64,000 bases of DNA from Granulibacter bethesdensis. GTDB lineage: Bacteria > Pseudomonadota > Alphaproteobacteria > Acetobacterales > Acetobacteraceae. The notes beneath the pieces are model-generated. The model was given only the letters and a program-made list of their open reading frames with translations. It was not told where the DNA came from and did no database searches. This document shows, piece after piece, positions 18,601 to 28,097 of this stretch (the stretch's first letter is position 1; every line of letters starts with the position of its first letter). The translations under genes and the position numbers were made by a program. The stretch is from contig NZ_CP018192.1 of NCBI RefSeq assembly GCF_001889525.1, forward strand, positions 124,001 to 188,000, in the 5' to 3' direction.

Positions 18601-20234
18601 TGCTGACCCGCCGCGCCTGTCTGTCTGTTACCGGTCTGGCCGGTGCTGCCGCTCTGGTCTGGCCGGACCGGTCATATGCGGCCTCTTCTCTCCGTCGTGG
18701 GGGGACGCTCACCATCGCATTTCGTGATGATATTGCCACGCTGGATCCGGCCATCGGCTATGATTTCCAGAACTGGGCCCTGATTCGTGCCTTGTTCTGC
18801 GGCCTGATGGATTACGAGCCGGGCACCACGACCCTGCGTCCTGGTCTGGCCGAGACTGTTTCCCTATCGCCGGATGCGCTGGTCTATCGTTTTACCCTGC
18901 GGCGGGGGGTGCGGTTTCACCATGGCCGGGAGGTTACAGCAGCGGATGTCGTCTACTCGCTTCGCCGCACCATCCATCCGGCGACGCAAAGCCCGGGTCA
19001 GAGTTTCTACGCCGCCATCGAAGGTTTCGGCTCCTTCATTGCCGGAGAAACGCAGGCATTCCCTGGTCTCTCCGCACCCGATCCGCACACGGTGGTGATC
19101 CGGCTCTCCAGACCCTATGCGCCGTTCCTGCATGCGTTGGCGCTGAATTTTGCTTCGGTGGTGCCACGGGACATGGTGGAGCGGTACGGTGCGGATTTCG
19201 GCCGTCATCCTGTGGGCTGCGGCGCTTTTCGTTTCGATACATGGCGAATCGGGCATAGCGTTGTGCTGCACCGTTACGAGGGGTATTACGACGCTGGTCT
19301 GCCCTATCTCGACCGGATCATCGCCGAAATAGGGCAGGAGCCGCTGACCGCCATGCTGCGGCTGGAACGTGGCGAGATCGACGTGGTGGGCGACGGTATT
19401 CCCCCGGCCAGGCTGAATGCGATCCGGCGTGATCCGCGTTTTCAGGGGCTGATCGGCATCAGGCCGAGATTGGCGACGACCTATCTGGCGATGAATGTGA
19501 CAAAGCCGCCTTTCGATACGCTGCTGGTCCGGCAGGCGGTGGCCCATGCGATCGACAAGACCCGCATCGTGCGGCTGATCAATGGCCGGGGCGAGCCGAC
19601 CGACCAGATTTTTCCACGCGGCCTGCCCGGATATGATCCCTCATTCTCCGGGCCTGCTTACGATCCGGCACGGGCGCGGAGCCTGTTGCGGGAAGCGGGC
19701 TGGAAGGACGGATTTCAGACGGACCTCATGACCGCTGCCACCGATCCCAACCCGCGTATCGCACAGGCTCTGCAGCAGGATCTGGCAGCGATCGGTATCC
19801 GGGCTTCCCTGCGTGTGCTGGCTCGTCCCGCGATGATCGAGGCCGCCTGTTCCGGCACCGGTGCGCCGCTGATCTGGTCGGGTGATACCGGATGGAGTGC
19901 CGATTTTCCTGATCCATCGGATTTTTATGGGCCAATCCTGTCGGTGGCGGCCTCTGCGCCGGGCGGATGGAACTGGGCCAGATATCGCAATGCCGGCATC
20001 GACGCTCTCGCGGCGGAGGCGGATGCCATGGCGGACCCATCACAAGCTCAGGAAAGGCTGAAAAGGTGGCAGGCGATTCAGGCGGCCATTTTGGCCGATC
20101 AGCCCTGGGTGCCGCTTTATAATCCACTGTTTTTTGTGCCGCATACGGCCCGTATTCAGGGGGCAGAGGCCCTGTTCACCGATCCGGTGGTAACGCCGGT
20201 GAACTTCATGCATGTCTATGCGGTTGAGGGCTGA
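18597..20234 (+). CDS. Family-5 extracellular solute-binding protein
   Basis: A 545-residue periplasmic binding protein of the peptide/nickel/opine class (SBP_bac_5). The N-terminus has a twin-arginine-like TRRACLSVTGLAGAA with a cleavable signal ending near SYAAS. The mature part shows the family pattern GGTLTIAFRDDIATLDP, FTLRRGVRFHHGREVTAADVVYS (in two blocks) and PLYNPLFF near the end. ATG 18597 or ATG 18600 can both serve as the start; the first overlaps the permease stop as ATGA. As the last gene of a coupled unit with a lanthanide-type dehydrogenase, it may bind a metal chelate or an organic substrate; this is inference. Confidence 0.87.
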   Translation: MMLTRRACLSVTGLAGAAALVWPDRSYAASSLRRGGTLTIAFRDDIATLDPAIGYDFQNWALIRALFCGLMDYEPGTTTLRPGLAETVSLSPDALVYRFTLRRGVRFHHGREVTAADVVYSLRRTIHPATQSPGQSFYAAIEGFGSFIAGETQAFPGLSAPDPHTVVIRLSRPYAPFLHALALNFASVVPRDMVERYGADFGRHPVGCGAFRFDTWRIGHSVVLHRYEGYYDAGLPYLDRIIAEIGQEPLTAMLRLERGEIDVVGDGIPPARLNAIRRDPRFQGLIGIRPRLATTYLAMNVTKPPFDTLLVRQAVAHAIDKTRIVRLINGRGEPTDQIFPRGLPGYDPSFSGPAYDPARARSLLREAGWKDGFQTDLMTAATDPNPRIAQALQQDLAAIGIRASLRVLARPAMIEAACSGTGAPLIWSGDTGWSADFPDPSDFYGPILSVAASAPGGWNWARYRNAGIDALAAEADAMADPSQAQERLKRWQAIQAAILADQPWVPLYNPLFFVPHTARIQGAEALFTDPVVTPVNFMHVYAVEG

Positions 20235-20238
20235 CAGG

Positions 20239-20730
20239 ATGCCTGAACGGAGAAACCGGATGACACGGGGTGCCTATGTTTTCAGCGGATTGGTCGTGGC
20301 GGCTGCCACTCTTGTGGCAAGCATCGTTTCGGCCCAGACGCGGATCGGGTCGATCAATACCAGCTTCCGCTGGCTGGGGCCGGATGACAGGATCATTGTC
20401 GAGCGTTTCGATGATCCGAAAGTGCAAGGCGTTTCCTGCTACCTGTCACGTGCTGCGACTGGCGGGATGAAAGGCTGGGTCGGGCTGGCCGAGGATCCCA
20501 GCCGTTTTTCGGTCGCCTGCCAGCGCACCGGCCATGTCACGCTGCCACAGGATCTTCCGAAACAGGAGACGGTGGCGTTCGTCTCCTCCTCCCTGTTTTT
20601 CAAATCGTTCCAGATCATCCGGATGGTCGATCCTGACCGACCAGTGCTGGTTTATACCGTGGTCAGCACGAAACTGGTGAAGGGATCGCCCTTCAACGCG
20701 ATTTCCGTGGTCGGGCTGGACGGGCCTTAA
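20239..20730 (+). CDS. creA: CreA family protein
   Basis: A 163-residue exported protein. After a hydrophobic signal segment (FSGLVVAAATLVASIVSAQT) the mature protein has the CreA pattern IGSINTSFRWLGPDDRIIVERFDDPKV (two blocks), a conserved GVSCYLS with cysteine, EDPSRFSVACQ, and PVLVYTVVSTKLVKGSP. CreA proteins are periplasmic and of unknown role. The ATG at 20239 lies 4 bases after the binding-protein stop, so it may belong to the same transcript. It converges on tlpA, 9 bases away, without a visible terminator. Confidence 0.85.
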   Translation: MPERRNRMTRGAYVFSGLVVAAATLVASIVSAQTRIGSINTSFRWLGPDDRIIVERFDDPKVQGVSCYLSRAATGGMKGWVGLAEDPSRFSVACQRTGHVTLPQDLPKQETVAFVSSSLFFKSFQIIRMVDPDRPVLVYTVVSTKLVKGSPFNAISVVGLDGP

Positions 20731-20739
20731 CGCCCTCCC

Positions 20740-21318
20740 TCAGCCGACCAGCGCCCGGATGGCATCGTGATAGGCGGGGGCCGCCCAGTTCGTTCCCCCC
20801 TCCAGCCGGGCGCGCTCCCGGCCCTGCCGGTCGATGATCAGTGTGGTGGGGATTCCGCGCAGTTTCAGAGCGGTCTGGGCTTCCCCGTCATGATCCAGCC
20901 ATGTGCCGAGATGGACGATGCCGTGCTTGCGGTAGAAATTATCCACCGCCTGCACGCCGCCCTGATCGGCGGAGAGCGGCAGCACGACGATTCCCTCATC
21001 TTTCACTGCGGCGGCGAGCTGATCCAGCGAGGGCATTTCCGCAACGCAGGGCGCACACCATGTGGCCCACAGATTCAGCACCACACCCTTGCCGTTGAAA
21101 TAGGCCATGCTGCGTGTATCCCCCATGGCGTCGGTAAAGCGGAAGGCGGGCAGCCTGGCGGGCGGGTCGACCGGTTTCAGCCCGTGTGGCAGTTCCCCCA
21201 TTGTTGCGCCGCTGGCTTGTGACAGGGCCAGTTTGCGCCCCATGACGCCGCCCGCTAGGGTGCCGCCAATGGCCGCCAGCATCGTGCGGCGGGTTTTTAA
21301 ATGCTTGCTGACAGGCAT
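20740..21318 (-). CDS. tlpA: TlpA-family thiol:disulfide oxidoreductase
   Basis: A 192-residue periplasmic thioredoxin-fold protein. The N-terminus [16 protein letters not shown] is a signal or Tat-like leader. The active site is WATWCAPC with Cys88 and Cys91, and the cis-proline loop is [10 protein letters not shown]. TlpA-like proteins reduce disulfides, often for copper-site or cytochrome maturation. It is transcribed away from argH; only 18 bases separate the two start codons, so at least one promoter must lie inside the other gene. This tlpA/argH pairing is common in alphaproteobacteria. Confidence 0.9.
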   Translation of the reverse strand: MPVSKHLKTRRTMLAAIGGTLAGGVMGRKLALSQASGATMGELPHGLKPVDPPARLPAFRFTDAMGDTRSMAYFNGKGVVLNLWATWCAPCVAEMPSLDQLAAAVKDEGIVVLPLSADQGGVQAVDNFYRKHGIVHLGTWLDHDGEAQTALKLRGIPTTLIIDRQGRERARLEGGTNWAAPAYHDAIRALVG

Positions 21319-21336
21319 GACGACAGGCCTTCCTTC

Positions 21337-22770
21337 ATGACGAATGATCAGACGACCACCACCGGCGATTCAGGGCAGAGATCGGCCAATATGCAATGGG
21401 GCGGACGCTTTGCTGCCGGTCCTGCCGCGATCATGCAAGAGATCAATGCGTCGATCGGTTTCGATCAGAAATTGTGGCGGCAGGATATTCGCGGCTCCAT
21501 GGCGCATGCGGCGATGCTTGCCCATGTGGGTATCATATCCGGGGAAGACGCGCAGGTCATCCGCTCAGGTCTTGAGCGAATCGCTGCCGAGATCGAGGAA
21601 GGACAATTCACTTTTTCCGTCGCGCTGGAAGATATTCACATGAATATCGAAGCCCGGCTGACCGAGCGGATCGGTGAGGCCGGGAAGCGTCTGCACACTG
21701 CACGCAGCCGTAATGATCAGGTTGCGACCGATTTTCGTCTGTGGATCAGGGATGCGATTGACGGGCTGGATTCGCAGCTGGCCGACCTGATGCGGGCGCT
21801 GACGGATCGCGCCGCCGGCCATGCGGCGGACCCGATGCCGGGCTTCACCCATCTTCAGACCGCACAGCCGGTGACGTTCGGCCATCACCTGCTGGCCTAT
21901 GTCGAAATGCTGGCACGGGATCGTGGCCGTCTGGCCGATGCACGCAAACGCCTGAATGAATGCCCGCTCGGCTCGGCGGCGCTGGCGGGAACATCCTTCC
22001 CGATCGACCGCCGTATGACTGCTGCGGCGCTGGGCTTTGATCGACCGACGCGCAATTCGCTGGATGCGGTGTCGGATCGTGATTTTGCGCTGGAGTTTTT
22101 ATCGGCGGCCTCCATTTCCTCGATGCATCTGTCGCGTCTGGCCGAGGAAATCGTCATCTGGTGCAGTGCGCCCTGGCGGTTCATCTCCCTGTCCGATGCC
22201 TACACCACGGGCAGTTCCATCATGCCGCAGAAGCGCAATCCGGATGCGGCAGAGCTGGTCCGCGCCAAGGTCGGCCGTGTGATGGGTGATCTGATCGGCC
22301 TGATGACGGTGATGAAAGGTCTGCCGCTGGCCTATGCCAAGGACACGCAGGAGGATAAGGAACCGGTCTTCGACGCGGCGGAAGCCTGGACATTGTCCCT
22401 GGCCGCCATGGCCGGGATGGTGCGGGACATGACCCCGAATACCGAGCGCATGCGTTTCTTCGCCGGTAGCGGCTTTGCCACCGCGACCGATCTGGCCGAT
22501 TACCTGGTGCGGGCGCTGCATCTGCCGTTTCGCACCGCGCATCATGTCACCGGGCGTCTGGTGGCGAAGGCGGAGGCAAAGGGAATCGACCTTGCCGAGC
22601 TGTCACTGGAAGAGATGCGGGAAGAAGAACCGGCCATCGGCGAGGATGTGTTTTCCGTGCTGACGGTCGATGCCTCCATTGCCTCGCGTCGGAGCGAAGG
22701 CGGCACCGCACCGGAAAACGTCGCGCAGCAGGCCGCATGGTGGCGGGATCAGTTGAAGGAGACGGTTTGA
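21337..22770 (+). CDS. argH: Argininosuccinate lyase
   Basis: A 477-residue cytoplasmic lyase that splits argininosuccinate to arginine and fumarate, the last step of arginine synthesis. The N-terminal MQWGGRF, the [12 protein letters not shown] segment, and the fumarase/lyase signature [11 protein letters not shown] (about residue 292) are all present. I use the ATG at 21337; an upstream in-frame ATG at 21301 would run into the tlpA coding region. The stop overlaps lptM (TGATG). Length is normal. Confidence 0.95.
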   Translation: MTNDQTTTTGDSGQRSANMQWGGRFAAGPAAIMQEINASIGFDQKLWRQDIRGSMAHAAMLAHVGIISGEDAQVIRSGLERIAAEIEEGQFTFSVALEDIHMNIEARLTERIGEAGKRLHTARSRNDQVATDFRLWIRDAIDGLDSQLADLMRALTDRAAGHAADPMPGFTHLQTAQPVTFGHHLLAYVEMLARDRGRLADARKRLNECPLGSAALAGTSFPIDRRMTAAALGFDRPTRNSLDAVSDRDFALEFLSAASISSMHLSRLAEEIVIWCSAPWRFISLSDAYTTGSSIMPQKRNPDAAELVRAKVGRVMGDLIGLMTVMKGLPLAYAKDTQEDKEPVFDAAEAWTLSLAAMAGMVRDMTPNTERMRFFAGSGFATATDLADYLVRALHLPFRTAHHVTGRLVAKAEAKGIDLAELSLEEMREEEPAIGEDVFSVLTVDASIASRRSEGGTAPENVAQQAAWWRDQLKETV

Positions 22771-22913
22771 TGACCTGTTTGCGGGCATTTTCCCTGATGG
22801 TACTGCTGCTAGGGCTGGGGTTCGGCCTGACGGCCTGCGGCAAGCGTGGTGCTCCGTCCCCCCCTGGGCCACCGGACCAGATTACATATCCCCATACCTA
22901 CCCGAGCCGCTGA
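22770..22913 (+). CDS. lptM: LptM (YifL)-type small lipoprotein
   Basis: A 47-residue lipoprotein between argH and lysA, easily missed because of its size. It has a hydrophobic leader, the lipobox LTAC with Cys23, followed by GKRGAPSPP, the exact hallmark (C-G-x-K/R-G plus proline-rich tail) of YifL/LptM. LptM binds the LptD-LptE complex and helps correct disulfide formation in LptD. The ATG overlaps the argH stop by one base, and lysA starts 16 bases after its stop, the same order as in many proteobacteria. Confidence 0.85.
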   Translation: MTCLRAFSLMVLLLGLGFGLTACGKRGAPSPPGPPDQITYPHTYPSR

Positions 22914-22929
22914 CCAAGGAATTGCTGTC

Positions 22930-24273
22930 ATGGACATGCATGTGACGGATACGGACCGACCGGATCCCTCGGTGATGGAACTGATTGCCGCGCGCCCGAG
23001 CCTTTCCATGCATGCGATGGATGGATTGCTGCTGGATGATGTGCCGCTGAATGCCATTGCCGATGCTCAGGGCACGCCGTGCTGGGTCTATTCGGCGGGG
23101 ACGTTCCGGCGGCGTTACCGGCTGTTACGTGATGCGCTGGCGGAGGCCGGAATCGCGCCGCATATCCATTTCGCCGTGAAGGCCAATGACCACCTTGCCG
23201 TGCTGCGTCTGCTCGGCAATGAGGGGGCGGGCGCGGATGTGGTCAGCGGCGGTGAACTCAGCCGTGCGCGGGCGGCTGGTATTCCGGGGGAGCGGATCGT
23301 GTTCTCCGGTGTTGGCAAGACCGCGGCAGAGCTGACACTGGCTCTGTCCGAAGGGATCGCCCAGATCAATGTGGAGAGCGCGGAGGAGCTGGAGATGCTC
23401 TCCGCCATTGCCTGCGGTATGGGCCGCACGGCGCGGATCGCGCTGCGGGTCAATCCGGATGTGGATGCCGGTACGCACCCCAAGATCACGACCGGTCTGG
23501 CCGATAACAAATTCGGTATTCAGGCCGGGGAAGTGCCTGCCCTGTATGCGCGGGCTGCGTCCCTGCCGGGGATCGAGCCGGTCGGCCTCGCCATGCATAT
23601 CGGCAGCCAGATCAATGTCATGACCCCCTTCCTGGCCGCGTTCCGCCGTATGGCGATTCTGGTAAAGGCGCTGCGGGATCAGGGGCAGACAGTCAGGCTG
23701 GTGGATTGCGGGGGTGGTCTGGGGATCGATTATCGCGGCGATGTCACCTCCACCCCGGCGGCGCTGGCGGGAGCGATGAAGGCGGAGCTGGGCGGTCTGG
23801 ACGTGCAGCTTGTGCTGGAGCCGGGACGCTGGCTGGCCGGCCCTGCCGGTGTGCTGCTGTCCAGCGTCGTGCTGGTGAAGCAGTCTCGCCCGCGTCCCTT
23901 CGTGGTGCTGGATGCGGCGATGAACGATCTGTTGCGGCCCTCCCTGTATGAGGCATGGCACGGAATTGTGCCTCTATCCGCTGTCGAGGCCGCGCATGTG
24001 CCGATTGACTGCGATGTGGTGGGTCCGGTCTGTGAAACCGGTGATACCTTTGCGCGGGCCCGGTCGCTGCCGCCGCTGCAGGCCGGCAGCCGGGTCGCAA
24101 TTCTGGAGGCGGGGGCTTACGGTGCGGTGATGAGCTCCACATATAATGCCAGACCACTGGCGGCTCAGGTACTGGTTGATGATGGACACTGGACGGTGAT
24201 CCGCCCGCGTCAGACGGTCGATGCGTTATGGCGTGATGAGGTGATTCCGCCGCATCTCACCCGACAGGGCTGA
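22930..24273 (+). CDS. lysA: Diaminopimelate decarboxylase
   Basis: A 447-residue fold-III PLP enzyme that makes lysine from meso-diaminopimelate. The PLP lysine is Lys84 in HFAVKAND. The glycine-rich phosphate loop is DCGGGLGIDY, the substrate EPGR loop is LEPGRWLAG, and CETGDTF and GAYGAVMSSTYN close the active site from the second subunit. The start at 22930 is set by lptM just upstream and by the normal family N-terminus. It is in an operon with argH and lptM, and DUF4175 follows after 52 bases. Confidence 0.95.
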   Translation: MDMHVTDTDRPDPSVMELIAARPSLSMHAMDGLLLDDVPLNAIADAQGTPCWVYSAGTFRRRYRLLRDALAEAGIAPHIHFAVKANDHLAVLRLLGNEGAGADVVSGGELSRARAAGIPGERIVFSGVGKTAAELTLALSEGIAQINVESAEELEMLSAIACGMGRTARIALRVNPDVDAGTHPKITTGLADNKFGIQAGEVPALYARAASLPGIEPVGLAMHIGSQINVMTPFLAAFRRMAILVKALRDQGQTVRLVDCGGGLGIDYRGDVTSTPAALAGAMKAELGGLDVQLVLEPGRWLAGPAGVLLSSVVLVKQSRPRPFVVLDAAMNDLLRPSLYEAWHGIVPLSAVEAAHVPIDCDVVGPVCETGDTFARARSLPPLQAGSRVAILEAGAYGAVMSSTYNARPLAAQVLVDDGHWTVIRPRQTVDALWRDEVIPPHLTRQG

Positions 24274-24325
24274 CAGCAGCCCGCAACAGGCAACGGAGAG
24301 GCAGCCGTATGGAGTATCGGGCCGG

Positions 24326-27058
24326 ATGACGGCGGAGAATCCTTCCACGCTTCCCCCAATACTCGCGCAGCGGCGGCGTCAGGCATTGCGCGTGCTGCGG
24401 CTGGAGCGGCTCTGTCGTGCCGCCTGGCCGCTTCTGCCTGCCACCGGGTTTTTTATCTGCCTTGTTTTGCTGGATGTCTGGACGTGGCTGCCGCCATGGC
24501 CGCATCTGATTCTGCTGATCGTATTCTGGGTCGGGCTTGGCAGTTGGGTGGTATGGCGGTGGCATGTTCTGCCGAAACCGCTCCGGACCGATGCCGACCG
24601 GCGGCTGGAGCAGGATGCCGGACTGGCCCATCGCCCTTTAGCCACGCTGGATGACCGGCCTGCTCGGGGCAGTCCCCCCATGGCGCAGGCTTTGTGGCAG
24701 GCCCATACACACTTTGTGCTGGATCAGGTGCGGACCCTCCGTCGGGCGGTGCTACGTCCCGGCATTGCTGTCAGGGATCGTTTCTCCCTGCGGGCCTTGT
24801 CCCTGGTTGTATTAGCGGCACTGGGGGTCAGTGCCGGGGGAGATTTTTCCACTCGGCTGGCGCACGCACTCTGGCCCGTTTTGCCCCCTGCGCCATCCGT
24901 TCCGGGGCCGCAGGTGCAGGCATGGATTACGCCGCCCGCCTATACCGGGCTGCCCCCGATTTTCCTGCATGGCGAAACCGATGCGTCGCATCACCCTTAC
25001 GCGGTTCCGGTCGGTTCAGTGCTGTCTCTGACCGTCTCCGGTCTCGATACGCCGCCGGGGCTGGAACTGGATGGTCACAGAACCCTTTTGCCCCGTCTGG
25101 CCGAGGGCAGTTTTCAGGCCGCCATTCCATTGGGGCAGCAGGCTGTCATCCCGGATGCATCTCTCACATTGCGAGCGGCCAGCGGGGCTGTTCTTGCTAC
25201 ATGGCGCATCAGGAGGGTGGCCGATGCACCCCCGCAGGTTACTTTTACCGCACCGCCGGAAAAGGCGGTGCATAGCTATGCGGTGCGTATTCCGTGGCAG
25301 GCACGGGACAATTACGGTATCGCCGGGGTGAGCGCGGTTGTGCATCTGACTGAACGGCCCGATCTGCCTCCGGTGACTGTGCCGTTACCGGTTCCAGCCG
25401 GACATCCGCGTGTCGTGGGAGGCGCGACGGAGAGCGATCTGACTGCCAATCCATGGGCCGGGCTGCCGGTGACCCTGACTTTGACGGCAAATGATACGGC
25501 GGGACAGACCGGTCAGTCGGAGCCTGTGTCATTGATTTTGCCGCAGAAGCCGTTCCGTAATCCGGTGGCAAGAGCATTGCTGTCGATCCGCCAGTCTCTG
25601 GCGCGTCGGCCGGAAGATAGGCGCAATGCGGTTGGTTCGCTGGCGGAGCTGGGGGCTCAGCCCGATATTCTGGCCGATGATCCAGGAGGATACCTCAATC
25701 TGCGCGCCATTACGTCGGAGCTGGCACGCAACATTTCTGCTTCTGCGATCAACGATGCGCTCAACCGGTTGTGGCTGCTGGCCCTGCATATCGAGGAAGG
25801 CGGCGCCGAGCGTACGGCCCGCGCTCTGTCCGCGGCCCGTCAGGAACTGAGGGAGGCGCTGAACCGGCAAAAAAACGGCGCGCCCCCGGATCAGCGTGAA
25901 ATGCAGCGGCTGATGAGCCAGCTTGAACGCGCCCTGTCCGATCATTTGCAGCAGATGGCGGAGCAGGCGAGGCGGGAGGCAGCGATACCCGCCCCGGAGG
26001 ACCGTCATGCCCCCCTGATGGACCGTTTGCGCAAACTGGACGAGCAGATGCGGCAGGCTTTGAAAGAGGGCCGGATGGAAGATGCCCGCCGCGCCATGGC
26101 GTCGCTGGATCGCGCTCTGGACCGGTTGCAGCATGCAAAGCCGATGACGGCGGAACAGAAGGCCCGCCGTGCGAAGCAGCAGCAGGCCAGACGGCAGGCG
26201 CAGGAACAGATGAAGGCGTTGCAGGATCTGACCCGCCGGCAGGCCGGATTGCTGGATAATGCGCAGAAGCGTGCCGAGGCGGCTCAGCAGGATGCCCCCC
26301 GCTTTCCGGATTTCGGCCCGGAGAATGATCCGGATGACGGACCGCCCGATCAGCAGGGTCAGGGAGGCAGCCAATCTCAGTCGGGACAACCCCCCTCAGG
26401 ACAGCCGGGCCAGCAGGGCAGACGGGCTGATCCGGCCGAGGCCCTGCGAAAAGCGGATGAGACCACCCAGCAGGATGTGCGTCACAAACTGGCCGACCTG
26501 ATGCAGCAGCTTAGCGAAAAAGGTGGGCAGATTCCACGCGGGATGGCGCAGGCTGATGCCGCGATGCGTGAGGCGATCGATGCGATGCGCCGTGGCCGTG
26601 ACGATCAGACAGTCGATGCGGAACGACGGGCGCTCCAGAAACTGGCGGAGGGCCAGCAGGATATCAATCGCCAGCAGCAGGCCAATAAAGGGGGCCGGCC
26701 CGGTCAGGATCAGGGCGGAGAGGAACAGGAGGATGGCGATGAGGATGCGGTGACGCTCGGTGCCCCCTCTCAAGGCCAGCGCCGGGAGTCGGGTGACGGG
26801 CAAACGCCCGGCGAACAGGCTGGTGACAATGACAGTGATGGGGCAGGTGATCAGCATGACCGGCGTGATCCATTCGGACGCAGCCGCTCCGTGGGATCGG
26901 CTGCGGGTGATGAGAATGGCGATGACGTCCGTCTGCCTGGGCAGATGGAGCCGATGCGCAGCCGGGATGTGCAACAGGAATTGCGCCGCCGTGGTGCCGA
27001 GCGTAACCGCCCGCAGGAGGAACTGGATTATATTGACCGGCTGTTGCAGCAGTTTTGA
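24326..27058 (+). CDS. TIGR02302/DUF4175 family membrane protein
   Basis: A 910-residue protein of unknown role, widespread in alphaproteobacteria next to lysA. Two or three membrane helices lie in the first 180 residues (FFICLVLLDVW, LILLIVFWVGLGSW, LSLVVLAALGVSAG), followed by a beta-rich periplasmic region (190-400) and a long charged Gln/Arg/Glu-rich coiled region (about 440-910) with low-complexity Gln/Gly/Pro/Ser stretches. The C-terminus RPQEELDYIDRLLQQF is the conserved family end. Its position upstream of ftsEX suggests an envelope or division link, but this is only context. Confidence 0.85.
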   Translation: MTAENPSTLPPILAQRRRQALRVLRLERLCRAAWPLLPATGFFICLVLLDVWTWLPPWPHLILLIVFWVGLGSWVVWRWHVLPKPLRTDADRRLEQDAGLAHRPLATLDDRPARGSPPMAQALWQAHTHFVLDQVRTLRRAVLRPGIAVRDRFSLRALSLVVLAALGVSAGGDFSTRLAHALWPVLPPAPSVPGPQVQAWITPPAYTGLPPIFLHGETDASHHPYAVPVGSVLSLTVSGLDTPPGLELDGHRTLLPRLAEGSFQAAIPLGQQAVIPDASLTLRAASGAVLATWRIRRVADAPPQVTFTAPPEKAVHSYAVRIPWQARDNYGIAGVSAVVHLTERPDLPPVTVPLPVPAGHPRVVGGATESDLTANPWAGLPVTLTLTANDTAGQTGQSEPVSLILPQKPFRNPVARALLSIRQSLARRPEDRRNAVGSLAELGAQPDILADDPGGYLNLRAITSELARNISASAINDALNRLWLLALHIEEGGAERTARALSAARQELREALNRQKNGAPPDQREMQRLMSQLERALSDHLQQMAEQARREAAIPAPEDRHAPLMDRLRKLDEQMRQALKEGRMEDARRAMASLDRALDRLQHAKPMTAEQKARRAKQQQARRQAQEQMKALQDLTRRQAGLLDNAQKRAEAAQQDAPRFPDFGPENDPDDGPPDQQGQGGSQSQSGQPPSGQPGQQGRRADPAEALRKADETTQQDVRHKLADLMQQLSEKGGQIPRGMAQADAAMREAIDAMRRGRDDQTVDAERRALQKLAEGQQDINRQQQANKGGRPGQDQGGEEQEDGDEDAVTLGAPSQGQRRESGDGQTPGEQAGDNDSDGAGDQHDRRDPFGRSRSVGSAAGDENGDDVRLPGQMEPMRSRDVQQELRRRGAERNRPQEELDYIDRLLQQF

Positions 27059-27148
27059 TCCACACCTATCGATGCATTTCAGACTTTTCCCGATCATGCC
27101 AAAATCGTTTTTCAGTCGGCAGGGTGCGGTGAAGGCGAGGGTGCTGAC

Positions 27149-28075
27149 ATGATCCGGTTTGAGCAGGTCGGGTTGCGCTATGGACCATTGCGTCGGGCAA
27201 CGGGCAGCACGACTCTGCGTGATGCGGATCAGCCCGGTTTTGTTGAGCCGGGGGAAGTGCTCCGGGATGTTTCCCTGACAGTGCCGGATGGTGGTTTCCG
27301 CTGGCTGCTCGGTCCTTCCGGTGCGGGGAAAAGCAGTCTGCTGCGGTTGATGTACGCGGCGATCCGTCCCACCCGTGGCCGCATCATGTTGCTGGGGGCT
27401 GACCTGGCTGTGACACCGCGGGCGGCATTGCCTGTCCTACGTCGGCGGATCGGAGTGGTATTTCAGGATTTTCGCCTGTTGCCGCATCTGAACGCGTTCG
27501 ACAACGTCGCCTTGCCTCTGCGGATTGCGGGCCGCCCGGAGGGCCAGATCAGGGCCGATGTGGCGGAGTTGCTGCGCTGGGTCGGTCTGGCCCGCAAGAT
27601 GAATGCTCGCCCTGCTGAATTATCTGGTGGCGAGCAGCAGCGTGTAGCGATTGCGCGCGCGGTGATCGGACGCCCCTCCTTGATTCTGGCGGATGAGCCG
27701 ACCGGCAATCTGGATGAAGCTCAGGCGGAACGGCTGATGCAGCTTCTGAAGGAGTTGAACCGGTTGGGAACGACGATCGTGGTGGCGACGCATAATGACG
27801 GGCTGGTGGCCCGTCATCCCGCACCCGCCTTGCGTCTGGCCCACGGCCATGTGCTGGCTGACGATACCGGATGGACTCACGGTATGATGGGTCGGGAATC
27901 CGGGTTTTCCTACGGTCTTGCAGCGCCGGAGGAAGCAAGATCGCCAACATATCCTCATGATGCTTCGGCTGGGCAGCCCGGGCTGCATGGGGCTGCGCCG
28001 CTGCAACCGGTAAGAAACGGCGCGGCTGTCGAGCGATCCTTCAGAAACAGACCGGCCGGGAGCCGTTTCCTCTGA
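27149..28075 (+). CDS. ftsE: Cell-division ATP-binding protein FtsE, extended form
   Basis: A 308-residue ABC ATPase that with FtsX controls peptidoglycan hydrolases at the septum. Walker A is GPSGAGKS (residues 55-62), the signature [14 protein letters not shown], and Walker [13 protein letters not shown]. It is about 85 residues longer than usual. There is an insertion of some 22 residues between the first strand (GLRYG) and VLRDVSL, and a tail of about 70 polar residues after the normal end at GHVLADD, running to the stop at 28075. The tail is rich in Gly/Ala/Arg/Pro and probably disordered. FtsX starts 22 bases later. Confidence 0.88.
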   Translation: MIRFEQVGLRYGPLRRATGSTTLRDADQPGFVEPGEVLRDVSLTVPDGGFRWLLGPSGAGKSSLLRLMYAAIRPTRGRIMLLGADLAVTPRAALPVLRRRIGVVFQDFRLLPHLNAFDNVALPLRIAGRPEGQIRADVAELLRWVGLARKMNARPAELSGGEQQRVAIARAVIGRPSLILADEPTGNLDEAQAERLMQLLKELNRLGTTIVVATHNDGLVARHPAPALRLAHGHVLADDTGWTHGMMGRESGFSYGLAAPEEARSPTYPHDASAGQPGLHGAAPLQPVRNGAAVERSFRNRPAGSRFL

Positions 28076-28097
28076 TGCGCTGTGATGCCCGCCGCTC

